Shown here: positions 16,486-25,940 of the stretch, one piece after another
Numbering within the stretch: the stretch's first letter is position 1
How the letters are laid out: each line of letters opens with the position of its first letter
Source of the DNA: Bacteroidota bacterium
GTDB taxonomy: Bacteria; Bacteroidota; Bacteroidia; AKYH767-A; OLB10
Length of the DNA stretch: 64,000 bases
Assembly: GCA_016714535.1 (NCBI GenBank)
Contig: JADKDR010000019.1
Span: 1-64,000 of the forward strand
Direction: 5' to 3'
Program-made: the position numbers and the translations under genes
The notes under the pieces: generated by a model
What the model was told of the DNA's origin: nothing
Seen by the model: the letters and a program-made list of their open reading frames with translations, nothing else
Database searches by the model: none

Positions 16486-17159
16486 AGCAATTTGATAAAT
16501 CTTTATTAGGCTTGTAAAGTATAAAGTTGTTCTATGCTCAAACTTTATTGTTAAGAAATTTACGAGTAGCTGCCTATTCAATAGGTTCGATAGTCATGTA
16601 ATTGCTGTGGATTGATTTTAATTGGTGGGTTTGCCAATTAACTGGTTGTTGTAACTGAGAGAATACAATTTATGATAGAATCTGTTTTGGTTTTCAAATG
16701 ACTACTGTTTTTAGTTTTGTGGCAAAAGCAAGTTGCCTAATTGTTAGTTATTCAGTCATTTCGAACTTAATGTGTTTTAATCGCGCCTTTCTTTTATAAC
16801 CTGAATATTGATATGCCCACAGCATCATTTCGCATAACGATAATAGATTTTTAATCTTCAGTTTCATTTAAAAAAAACAGAGGTTTTCTAAAAAGTTAAA
16901 AATATTCGTTTCATTTTTTGGCAGCTATCGGATTCCAATTTCATTTATGCGATTCAAGAAACTGCATATTACTATTGAATAAGCCGCTTTCTGAGAACTT
17001 TTATTTGTATTTCAATCCCTATTGACTTGTGATTTCTAGCTGCTTTTATTTATAAACATCCGGTGTGTATATTTAACTTTCAATTATTAGTTACTTAAAC
17101 TTGCGTAGAGAATATTTTATCATACTTTTACGTTGGCTTTATTTGAAAAAAGAGGTATA
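16486..17159. other. Long intergenic stretch, no gene found
   Basis: About 670 bp of AT-rich DNA before the xer gene. I find no ORF with coding character, no tRNA and no strong hairpin with a T-run. A weak -7-like TACTTTTA at about 17123-17130 may serve xer. It could hold a small RNA or decayed DNA; nothing supports either. Confidence 0.4.
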
Positions 17160-18047
17160 ATGGATATAAGCGGCTTTTTGAATTACATTACCCATCACAA
17201 GAGATATTCTTCGCATACTATTACCGCGTATCATAACGATATAGAGCAGTTTTATATTTATTTACAAGCACAATTTGAAACAACATCGATAGCCGATGTA
17301 AACTATCATTATATACGTTCATGGATAGTTAGCTTAATGGATAACGAAATATCGGCACGTACCATAAACCGAAAGATAACGACCTTACGCACGTATTATA
17401 AGTACTTGATTAAGCAGGGCGAGTTGAGCGAGAATCCTATGAAGAAAATTCAAGCTCCCAAAATGGCAAAAAAATTGCCTGTGTTTATTGAGAAGAGCAA
17501 AATGCAATTATTATTGGATGAGCCTAAAGAAGAAGGTGAAGGAATTTATGACCAACGTGACCAAATAATAATGGAGTTGTTTTACAATTGCGGAATTCGA
17601 TTAGCAGAACTTGTTGGTTTAAAGCTGGGAGATGTAAATCTGAATAAACAGCAACTTAAAGTGTTAGGTAAAAGAAATAAGGAGCGTGTAGTACCGGTAA
17701 CTGCCGGATTTTGTGCAAAGGCAAGCGAGTACTTTGATTGGAGAAGCCAGCAGCCAATAGAGACGTCAGAGTTTTTTATCGCCAAAAATGGGCTACCGAT
17801 AAATAGAAAATATGTGTATCGCCTAGTAAAGCGCAAGTTAGCGCCACACAGCACCAGAGAAAAGAAGAGCCCCCATGTACTGCGTCATACTTTTGCCACA
17901 CATATGCTTGATAATGGTGCTGATATTAATGCGATTAAAGAAATATTGGGACATGCTTCGTTGGCAGCTACTCAGGTTTATACACATAATACTATTGAAA
18001 AATTAAAGAATATTCACCTACTAGCACATCCAAGGGGTGGTGGATAA
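17160..18047 (+). CDS. Tyrosine recombinase XerC/XerD
   Basis: 295 residues from the ATG at 17160, which an upstream in-frame TTG would otherwise extend. The N-terminal SAM-like core-binding domain (ISGFLNYITHHKRYSSHTITAYHNDIEQF) is followed by the catalytic domain with all expected residues: R in CGIRLAELVGL, K in LGKRNKERVVPV, H-x2-R in HVLRHTFATHML, H/W position in LGHASLAATQVYTH with the tyrosine nucleophile at VYTH. It resolves chromosome dimers at dif sites. It has no integron-integrase-specific insert between the second and third catalytic motifs, so I do not call it IntI. The neighbour downstream is HPF, a common Bacteroidota order. Confidence 0.93.
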   Translation: MDISGFLNYITHHKRYSSHTITAYHNDIEQFYIYLQAQFETTSIADVNYHYIRSWIVSLMDNEISARTINRKITTLRTYYKYLIKQGELSENPMKKIQAPKMAKKLPVFIEKSKMQLLLDEPKEEGEGIYDQRDQIIMELFYNCGIRLAELVGLKLGDVNLNKQQLKVLGKRNKERVVPVTAGFCAKASEYFDWRSQQPIETSEFFIAKNGLPINRKYVYRLVKRKLAPHSTREKKSPHVLRHTFATHMLDNGADINAIKEILGHASLAATQVYTHNTIEKLKNIHLLAHPRGGG

Positions 18048-18161
18048 TTTATTAATTTACGCTATATATAAGTTGAATATGAAAGACACTCTATATTTCT
18101 TTATAAAGATTTTATACGTGTTAGATTTTATAAGTTAAACGATTTTAAAAAATGATGAATT

Positions 18162-18458
18162 ATGAAATTAAAAGTGCAAAGCATTCATTTTGATGCAGAC
18201 CAAAAATTAATTGCTTTTATTGAAGAGCGTGTTGACAAACTGATTCGGTTTTACGAAGATATTATTGATGGAGAAGTTTTTATGAAATTAGACAAGTCTC
18301 AAAGTCAGGAGAATAAAATTACAGAAATTAAGCTGAATACCAAGGGTAAGTTGCTTTTTGCCAAGGAGCAGAGCAAGAGCTTTGAAGAAAGCACCGATAC
18401 AGCGGTAGAAGCATTGCGTAAACAGATTATTAAGCATAAGGAAAAAACAAGAGGATAA
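18162..18458 (+). CDS. hpf: Ribosome hibernation promoting factor (short HPF/RaiA family)
   Basis: 98 residues: a single S30AE beta-alpha-beta-beta-beta-alpha domain without the long C-terminal dimerisation part. MKLKVQSIHFDADQKLIAFIEERVDKLIRFYEDIIDGEVFMKL matches the first strand-helix, and a basic C-terminal helix (AVEALRKQIIKHKEKTRG) would contact 16S rRNA. It stabilises inactive ribosomes in stationary phase. It lies 114 bp after xer and is likely co-transcribed. A bidirectional terminator separates it from the convergent ahcY. Confidence 0.92.
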   Translation: MKLKVQSIHFDADQKLIAFIEERVDKLIRFYEDIIDGEVFMKLDKSQSQENKITEIKLNTKGKLLFAKEQSKSFEESTDTAVEALRKQIIKHKEKTRG

Positions 18459-18467
18459 GCCATAAAA

Positions 18468-18500
18468 TAAAAAGGCGGAAAATTTTTTCCGCCTTTTTAT
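18468..18500. terminator. Bidirectional rho-independent terminator
   Basis: Stem AAAGGCGGAAAA / TTTTCCGCCTTT with A-run before and T-run after, so it serves both hpf (plus) and ahcY (minus), which converge here. Confidence 0.9.
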
Positions 18501-18517
18501 TTTACCATTAAAAAATC

Positions 18518-19836
18518 TTAATATCGGTAGAAATCAGATTTGTAAGGGCCATTTACATTAACACCAATATAATCTGCCTGAGCTTGTGAAAGAACATCTA
18601 TCTCAACGCCAATTTTCTTAAGGTGCAAACGTGCTACTTTTTCATCTAGATGCTTTGGCAACGTGTAAACTTTATTCTCATATTTATCATGGTTGGCCCA
18701 CAATTCAATTTGAGCTATTGTTTGATTACTGAATGAGTTACTCATTACAAATGATGGGTGACCCATGGCGCAACCTAGATTTACAAGACGGCCTTCGGCA
18801 AGTACAATAATGTCTTTTCCATCAATTGAATATTTATCAACTTGCGGCTTTATCTCTTCTTTGGTATGGCCATAATTCTTATTCAACCATGCCATATCAA
18901 TTTCAGTATCAAAGTGACCTATGTTGCAAACGATTGCATTATGTTTCATTGCTCTGAAATGACGCTCAGTAATAATGTTGAAATTGCCGGTAGTGGTTAC
19001 CACAATATCAGCTTCTTTTATAGCATCATCCATCTTTTTAACTTCATAGCCTTCCATAGCTGCTTGTAATGCGCATATTGGATCTATTTCGGTTACAAGC
19101 GTGCGTACTTTAGCATCTCTAAGCGATTCGGCACTGCCTTTTCCTACATCGCCAAATCCTGCAACCACAGCCACTTTGCCAGCCATCATTAGGTCGGTAG
19201 CTCTACGTATAGCATCTACCAATGATTCGCGACATCCGTATTTATTATCAAATTTCGATTTGGTAACGCTGTCATTCACATTAATAGCCGGCATGTGTAA
19301 GGTGCCATTTTGCATCCGCTCATTTAATCGTAAAACTCCTGTTGTTGTTTCTTCGCTAAGGCCTTTAATACCTGGAATCAACTCTGGATATTTATCAAAA
19401 ACATATTGGTTAAATCGCCACCATCGTCCAATATCATGTTCAAAGGCTTACGATCTTCGCCAAAAAACAGGGTTTGCTCAATACACCAGTCAAACTCTTC
19501 AGCATTCATCCCTTTCCAGGCATATACCGGGATTCCTGCGGCTGCTATAGCAGCCGCGGCATGATCCTGCGTGCTGAAAATATTACATGATGACCAGGTA
19601 ACTTCTGCACCCAAAGCCTGCAATGTTTCTATTAACACCGCTGTTTGGATGGTCATATGTAAGCATCCTGCAATACGTGCTCCTTTTAATGGATGCGATT
19701 GTCCATACTCTTCGCGTAGGGCCATCAAGCCGGGCATTTCTGACTCTGCAAGCTTAATTTCTTTGCGTCCCCATGCAGCCAACGAAATGTCTTTCACTTT
19801 GTGAGCTACATACTTTTGTTCTTGTGTTTTTATCAT
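18518..19836 (-). CDS. ahcY: Adenosylhomocysteinase, interrupted by a single-base frameshift
   Basis: It hydrolyses S-adenosylhomocysteine to homocysteine and adenosine with bound NAD. The two parts (19836-19378 and 19381-18518) together give the expected ~439 residues. Part 1 has AGCLHMTIQTAVLIETLQALGAEVTWSSCNIFSTQDHAAAA and ILDDGGDLTNM. Part 2 has SEETTTGVLRL, NDSVTKSKFDN, the NAD-binding VAGFGDVGKG, GHFDTEIDM and the C-terminal KSDFYRY. The break is after TNM near 19401: the family reads TNMVFDKYPEL, and restoring one base (ATGGTTTTTGAT) recovers it. Every motif is conserved on both sides, so a sequence error is likelier than decay. Confidence 0.92.
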
Positions 19837-20047
19837 TTTATTTTTTAAAAAATTATTGGTTTTTTATTTAGTGGTGCAAAGGTAATTAATTGAAAATTCA
19901 ATTCAAAAGACTACCGCTGCCCTATTTATTTTTTATGCTATCTATAACAAATACATGTGCCTAATGTTTGCTAAAAGTTATCATTTTGCACATTCTTTAA
20001 GTCAGGGCGTGTCCAATATCAAAAATATTTTCTTTTTTAAGATTGCT

Positions 20048-20740
20048 ATGAGCATTGCATGCGTAATAGCTGTTTGCATGGCGTGCGTATTGCCCGAAAC
20101 TCCTATTTATTATTATGTGGTTAATCAATCGAAGGAGCGGATAAGCATGCACTGGCAGGATAGTGTAGGGAATTCCATCAATTCATTGGCTTCGCTTTCA
20201 GAAATTATCGAACAGAATAGGCAAATCATGGTTTTTGCTATGAATGGGGGTATGTACAAACCCGATACAAGCCCGGTTGGATTATATATAGAAAATGGGA
20301 AGGTGTTGCACCCCATAAACAGTGATAGTGGAGCAGGCAATTTTTATATGCATCCAAATGGTGTATTCTATTTAGATAAAAAAGAAAAGGCATTTATATG
20401 CACTACTGCTGATTTTATTTTGAATGATGATGTTGAATTTGCCACCCAAAGTGGTCCCATACTTTTGTTGGATAGTCGCATCAATCCAATATTCAATACA
20501 ACATCTGTCAATAAGCAGGTACGCAATGGAGTTGGAATTGATAGTAAGGGGAATGTCTTCATGGCCATATCCAAAGAAAAAATTACGTTTCATGATTTTG
20601 CATCATTTTTTAAAGATAAAGGATGTACCCATGCCTTGTATCTCGATGGTTTTGTTTCCCGATATTTTGTGCAAGGCAATGATAACAATCAGCACAATGC
20701 AGAAGCATTTGCAGTTATGATTGCTGTAAGTAAAAAGTAA
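20048..20740 (+). CDS. Phosphodiester glycosidase / DUF2233 (YigE-like) exported protein
   Basis: About 230 residues. The ATG at 20048 gives a signal-like N-terminus (MSIACVIAVCMACVLP); an upstream in-frame ATG at 19955 would add 31 residues. Family marks: VFAMNGGMYKPDTSPVGLYIENGKVLHPIN, a GNFYMHPNGVFYLD strand, ATQSGPILLLDSRINP, RNGVGIDSKGNVFMAIS, and CTHALYLDGFVSRYF, i.e. the NAGPA-like fold with conserved N-GG, P-N-G and L-D-G positions. Probably a periplasmic or surface enzyme acting on phosphodiester-linked sugars; substrate unknown. It stands alone between ahcY (minus) and a T9SS protein gene. Confidence 0.85.
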   Translation: MSIACVIAVCMACVLPETPIYYYVVNQSKERISMHWQDSVGNSINSLASLSEIIEQNRQIMVFAMNGGMYKPDTSPVGLYIENGKVLHPINSDSGAGNFYMHPNGVFYLDKKEKAFICTTADFILNDDVEFATQSGPILLLDSRINPIFNTTSVNKQVRNGVGIDSKGNVFMAISKEKITFHDFASFFKDKGCTHALYLDGFVSRYFVQGNDNNQHNAEAFAVMIAVSKK

Positions 20741-20994
20741 CCATAACTATATACGTTTTACATTTAAGTTTATAAATATTATGCATATCCGATTTATGTT
20801 GGCATAAAAATTGACTTGTTATAGTTAGCGAGTACAAGCACCCAAGGCAATACTACAAAGGATTTACAGATTTCACAGTTTACATTTCATGAATAAGAAA
20901 AAGATGCAAATTTTATTGCCTGGAGTTCTTATGTCAAATAATAAAACAACAATTATAGTGTACCTAATGTCAAACCAATTAAAACTATTTCGTT

Positions 20995-22665
20995 ATGGAT
21001 GCTTTAAAATACTCCTATCCTGCACTGCTTGTTATGCATGCTGTTTGTCGCACTTTATATTTCAGTTACGACAAAATTAAATGGATTGCTTTGCTAGCGC
21101 TATCTCTGCATTTTTGCTTTCCTGCTTTGCCACAGGCAAATTGCTCCAGCCCTTTTGTAATTGATATTTGTCCCGATTCCATCTACACACAACAAACTAA
21201 TTTTGGTTTTTTAGACGATGCACCAGTAGCATGTAACAAACCGGGAGAGGATGTATGTTACCGCATTCATGCTCCCAATGGAGCATTAAAGCTTTATATT
21301 TCGGTTTATAATGCCACGCAACCTTATAGTGTTTTAGTAGAAACAGCAAACTGTGGAACCGGCCCATGTTTGGGCGGAAGCTTTCTTAGCGGAACAAGTC
21401 ATATGATGTATATCGTAGCCAATGCTTTTGATTATTATATCTGGATAGATTCGCAAGGGCCAATGGGTTTTGATTTTTCGGTAGGTGCTGACACATCAAC
21501 AACAATTATTAATGTTCCAAATACAAAAGGTAATTTGGGTTTTGATGCAAGTCTTTGTGCCTTGCCAATCTTTACGGCTGCAAACCCTTTTTTTCAAGTA
21601 CAGTATAATGGAGTTTTTCAAACCGATCCTATGACGTTAGCACCTTTGTATATGCAAGGCTTTATGTGCGTTACTACTTTTTTTAAGAACACCACAGGTG
21701 ATGAAGGCATCAAACAATTTATCTTTAAGTTTGCAAAAGGATTTACCAATGTACAATGTGCTCCCGTAACTCTGGGGTTTTATAATAAAGGTCATTGGGC
21801 AGGCACCCAAGCTGGTGACTCTTGCACATTTGATTTTGTAGATTCGGCCGGAGTAGGTCGTGGCGATTTTGATGGCAGCCCCAATTCTTGCCTTGCTTAT
21901 ACTTTCTGCTTTTCGCTTACACCTATCACAAACAACAAAGATTCTAGTTCGGTCAATGTATCGATGCAGTCTGATAAGTGGGGCACTCCCTATTCAGCAA
22001 CGATAATGAATGGATGTTGTCCCTTGAAAAACACATTTTGTGCAGGGCAGAATTTATTAAATGGAGGTGGTGGTGGAGGTGGCTTTGCCGGTAATGCTAC
22101 TTCTTTTGGGTTTGGATTTAATGATCCCGGAAGTACGTTGCCAATTACGCTTTTAAATTTTAATGTGACATTAGGAAACGAAGAAGCCCTTGTAACCTGG
22201 ACCACCGCAATGGAAGATCAGAATAATTATTTTTCGATTGAGCGTTCGCGAAATTTAAAAGATTGGCAGCTTTTATCTAACGTAAAAAGCAAAGGAAGTT
22301 CATTTCAGGTGCAAACTTATTCTTTTACAGATAAGAAGCCGCTGGTTGGGACATCCTATTACCGATTGAGGCAAACCGATTTTAATGGTCACTTTACACT
22401 TAGCGAAGTGGTTAAGCTATCCAATATTAAAAACGACTTTTTTATTTACAACAATGCAACAGGGTATATAAGCATAGTTACTGGCAGCCAAAAAATTTCT
22501 TCACTAGTTTTATTCGATATGAGTGGAATGGAAGTCAAAATAGATGTAAAAGCCCTTGCAGCTTCATACGAGTTAAATATATCATCCGTGCCCTCAGGAA
22601 TTTATACGTTACGCTTAGTACTTGAAGATGGAAGCGTAGAATTTGCCAAACTTATTAATTTGTAA
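20995..22665 (+). CDS. T9SS-sorted secreted protein
   Basis: 556 residues. A hydrophobic segment KIKWIALLALSLHFCFPALPQA (residues ~25-45) ends in a likely cleavage site; the ~24 residues before it make the true start doubtful. The middle region has many Cys and aromatic residues and a GGGGGGG run at about residue 357; I recognise no enzyme domain. From about residue 385, LPITLLNFNVTLGNEEALVTWTTAMEDQNNYFSIERS...YRLRQTDFNGHFTLSEVVKL is the fibronectin-like module that usually precedes T9SS tails, and the end, YELNISSVPSGIYTLRLVLEDGSVEFAKLINL, is the type A sorting domain. Extracellular, function unknown. Confidence 0.82.
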   Translation: MDALKYSYPALLVMHAVCRTLYFSYDKIKWIALLALSLHFCFPALPQANCSSPFVIDICPDSIYTQQTNFGFLDDAPVACNKPGEDVCYRIHAPNGALKLYISVYNATQPYSVLVETANCGTGPCLGGSFLSGTSHMMYIVANAFDYYIWIDSQGPMGFDFSVGADTSTTIINVPNTKGNLGFDASLCALPIFTAANPFFQVQYNGVFQTDPMTLAPLYMQGFMCVTTFFKNTTGDEGIKQFIFKFAKGFTNVQCAPVTLGFYNKGHWAGTQAGDSCTFDFVDSAGVGRGDFDGSPNSCLAYTFCFSLTPITNNKDSSSVNVSMQSDKWGTPYSATIMNGCCPLKNTFCAGQNLLNGGGGGGGFAGNATSFGFGFNDPGSTLPITLLNFNVTLGNEEALVTWTTAMEDQNNYFSIERSRNLKDWQLLSNVKSKGSSFQVQTYSFTDKKPLVGTSYYRLRQTDFNGHFTLSEVVKLSNIKNDFFIYNNATGYISIVTGSQKISSLVLFDMSGMEVKIDVKALAASYELNISSVPSGIYTLRLVLEDGSVEFAKLINL

Positions 22666-22704
22666 TACGATTACTTCTTATATGAACTAATGCATGTTTT
22701 ATTT

Positions 22705-23481
22705 CTAAAAGTATGATTTAAAAACATCGTACCCGAAGCGGGCAATAACTAATACGATTACCAAAAAAAGTATTTGCCTGATAAATTTATTTCCACGTAG
22801 CACACTCATCTTGCTTCCCCAGTAGGCACCTGCAATATTGCAGGCTGTCATAGGAATTGCTATTTTCCATGTTATTTGATTATGAAATACGAACAGGAGG
22901 ATGCTTGCAAAATTTGATGATAAGTTTAACGTTTTAGCTGTAGCAGAAGCCTGAAGTAAATCATGGCCACAGCAATAAACGCAAATTAGAATTAGAAAAA
23001 TTCCTGTTCCCGGACCTATTAAACCATCGTAAAAGCCTACTGCAAAGGTCAATGGCAGATAGATTTTTTGCATTAACGGAGTGACTGATATTTTTTTTAA
23101 TCCAAATTCTTTTTTAAAGTAAATGGTAATTGCAATTATTATCAGTACCACAAACAGCACGGGTTTAAAGATAGCTGCATTTGCTTTTTGAAGAAAATAA
23201 GTACCCAACAAAGCGCCTGTAAAGCAAAGGAGTAAAGCCGCAAGCAAATTCTTCTTATAAATGGTGGTAAGCTTATTATATTGTATTGCAGCAATGATGG
23301 TTCCCAAAAAATTTGGAAATTTATTAGTGCCAATAGTAGTTTGTAAGGGCATTTGTGGAAACGTAAAAAACAAGGCTGGTAGTTGTATGAGCCCTCCACC
23401 TCCGGCAATGGAATCAACAAAGCCCGCAACAAATGCAGCAATTAGCGGAATAATGAGTATAGCGATATCTGCGTATTCCAT
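22705..23481 (-). CDS. Sulfite exporter TauE/SafE family permease
   Basis: 258 residues with about eight hydrophobic helices. The duplicated family motif is visible: AFVAGFVDSIAGGGGLIQLPALFF near the N-terminus and GFYDGLIGPGTGIFLILICVYCCG in the second half. TIGTNKFPNFLGTIIAAIQY is also typical. Members export sulfite, sulfoacetate or other organosulfur anions. No linked sulfur gene, so substrate is unknown. The gene ends about 40 bp from the convergent T9SS gene. Confidence 0.9.
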   Translation of the reverse strand: MEYADIAILIIPLIAAFVAGFVDSIAGGGGLIQLPALFFTFPQMPLQTTIGTNKFPNFLGTIIAAIQYNKLTTIYKKNLLAALLLCFTGALLGTYFLQKANAAIFKPVLFVVLIIIAITIYFKKEFGLKKISVTPLMQKIYLPLTFAVGFYDGLIGPGTGIFLILICVYCCGHDLLQASATAKTLNLSSNFASILLFVFHNQITWKIAIPMTACNIAGAYWGSKMSVLRGNKFIRQILFLVIVLVIARFGYDVFKSYF

Positions 23482-23530
23482 GTTAGCTTAATCATATTTT
23501 TCAATAATTTTTATTTACAAAAAAGTAGAA

Positions 23531-25824
23531 TTACCTTTTCATCAAAAGCAATTTTTGCTTATATGTGCTTGATTCGATAATAATTCTTACGAAATAAATA
23601 CCGTTTTCATAGTTGCTTAAATTGATGGAGAGTGAATTATTGAATTGTGTGTTAATCAAATTCTGACCGAGCGAATTTTGAATAATACAAGTAGCAGGTT
23701 TTGATGTATTAGTTAGTATGCTAAGTTGTCCCTGCGTGGGGTTCGGAAAAATTACAACCTTTAGCATTGCATTGTTTTTTATAGCTTGGGCTGATAAATT
23801 TGAGTAACCCGGAGTATTTATAGGTTGCACCACAACAGGCAACGTGCCATCGGGATAATAGCCAAGACTTTGATTTGCGGGCATGTTGCCAAACGAAACA
23901 GAATCAAGTAGGTTATAGGTCTTGCCATTAAATTCGCTTAATATTATTTGTTCGCCTGCAGCATTTAATTTGAATGAAGCATGATTTACTCCTTCTTTTT
24001 TTTCATCATCGGCCCAGCATAATAAAAATTTGTTCGATTCAATCAAAGTGTCACCAAGATTCCATTTGTTCAGATTTGAAAAGTCATCGCTCGCATAAAT
24101 GGTGTGTGTATGTTGCAAAGAACCATTATTAAAAATTTCAAAATAGTCATCATAATCACCGGTGTTGTCTTGAACAACGTTTGTGTTTTCTGCACACCAT
24201 TCATTTAGATACAAGGCGGGAAGATTGGTAACGATTATCTTATTATAACCGCTACGTGGCTCCCTGCCAGTAGCCATAAGCACGTCAGTGCTTTCTATAT
24301 AATAGTATATAGTGTCAGTTACATTTTGGGGCGGTAATACCAATCCATAGATGCCATCGCCTGCATTTTCATCCCCATGCTGTCCATCATCGTACATGGG
24401 TGCTGGCACAAATAGACCATTCCAGTTTACTTTAAAAAACAAATTTACCTGAAGAGCATTGTCTTCATCCTCTACCCAAGTTCTTATTTCGATGGAGTCG
24501 CTGCCATGTGGCGAAAGCGGTAAAATCCGGGTATCACTAAACATGGGTGATATATTATTTAGTTGCAATTGTTGCAACGCAGCGTTGTTTCGGGTATTTA
24601 TAAAATCATAAATGCCATAGGGTACATGGCCGCCCAAACCTTGTGTATACGAGTTTGTAAAATCGGTAGGTGTAAAACCATAGTCGAGCGGGTAGTAGGG
24701 TCATTAGTTACATAAGGTGCAATTCTGTTTTTAGTGCTATCAATAAATGGTTGCAAAATCGTTTGCGCTGTTTGTTGTTGAATGAGCTTGTTCATCAGAA
24801 ACGAAAACCGATCGCGGTAATCCTGATATGCAAGTAGCTTAGTTACCAATGGGCGATTGTTTGCATCGGTGTGCCAGTTGTAAATATCTCGTACACCCCA
24901 ATCAATGCCAAACCAATCAATGCCATAAGTATTGTCGGTATCATAAGGCATAAAATCTATTTTACCTGTATGTGGATTTTCATATAGATAGTAGTTGTTG
25001 TTATTGCCACCATAGTTGTCCCAGTTGCTGGTCAGAATATCCAGCGCATAACAGCGGAGAAATCCGTTTACATTAAATAATTCTTCGAGCGAATCGCGAT
25101 GATAAGGCAACAGGTTTGAATTGAGTGTGCTAATAAATTTTGCAAGCCCCTCATAATTGTCCTTTGCAAGATTGTTTTTTAACTCATACACTCTTCGGCC
25201 TCCAAATTGAAGTTTATAAGAGTTAGGGTTAATATTAATATAATTGAGGTTTGCAGGGTAAAGACATTTGTAGATGTTGCCATAATTAAAAATATAGCGC
25301 GATTGAATAAACTCTTCATCCAGGTGTTCAACATTAAGATATAACCCGCGGTAGTTGCCATTTATATACAGCTCGATGTGATTACTACGTGGTGCCGGAA
25401 TTCTTGCAGCTGCAGCCGTGTGCCAATATAAGTGCGCGCGTATTATGCTTGGGTCATTATGTTCTCCATTTAAATTTAGTTTTTCTACACCGTCATATTT
25501 GCGTCCACTTACAAAGGTATTGAAGGATATTTTGAACGATTTTTTTGCAGCATTTTGCGAAGTGTTCCCACGTAATCGAATTCCAACAAGGGTAATCGAA
25601 TCATTATATATGCCATCATTAAAAATAAAAGTAGCCGGATATTCATATTCACTAAATGTGTTTGCAAGCATAGCTATTAGCGAGTCATTATCCATTATAA
25701 TATCGATACGCGGCACTAACTGTTGGTTGTAAAGTTTAGAGAATGGAGGGTAATTAGGCTGCCCCATTATGTCTGACCATAGAAAAGTGCTAGCCAATAA
25801 AAGTAAAAACCTATGAGCATTCAT
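23531..25824 (-). CDS. CotH-kinase family protein with lamin-tail-like region and T9SS sorting domain, frameshifted
   Basis: Two overlapping frames (25824-24598 and 24637-23531) form one ~760-residue secreted protein. Signal peptide: MNAHRFLLLLASTFLWSDIMGQ. CotH kinase domain at ~90-320: GEHNDPSIIRAHLYW, ELYINGNYRGLYLNVEHLDEEFI, LDILTSNWDNYGGNNNNYYL and MPYDTDNTYGIDWFG, including the catalytic NWD and DTDN segments. Then YLNEWCAENTNVVQDNTGDYDDYFEIFNNG resembles a lamin-tail domain, and VVIFPNPTQGQLSILTN...ENGIYFVRIIIESSTYKQKLLLMK is the T9SS tail. A one-base loss near 24690 shifts the frame; the second frame already reads DYGFTPTDFTNSYTQGLGG upstream of its Met. Likely surface protein kinase; target unknown. 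Confidence 0.85.
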
Positions 25825-25940
25825 ACAGCAAAAGTATTTTTTAAAACGTAAAGTAGGTAATTATAATTGTTTTAGCTTAAGGCTTGGGTTATCTTCTTGT
25901 TACAATAATTTAGGTGCTGAAAAAAAAGGAGTAGCCTGGC

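Noticed and set aside
17160..18047. Tyrosine recombinase as the integron integrase of the array
   Set aside because: It has the plain XerC/D layout without the extra helix typical of IntI, lies 5 kb from the repeats and beside hpf, so it is most likely the chromosomal Xer.
20738..20765. AACCATAACTATATACG resembling the IS1182 left interior (AACCATGACTATATACG at 60-77)
   Set aside because: Only about 20 bp match with no flanking similarity; chance or a shared motif is sufficient.
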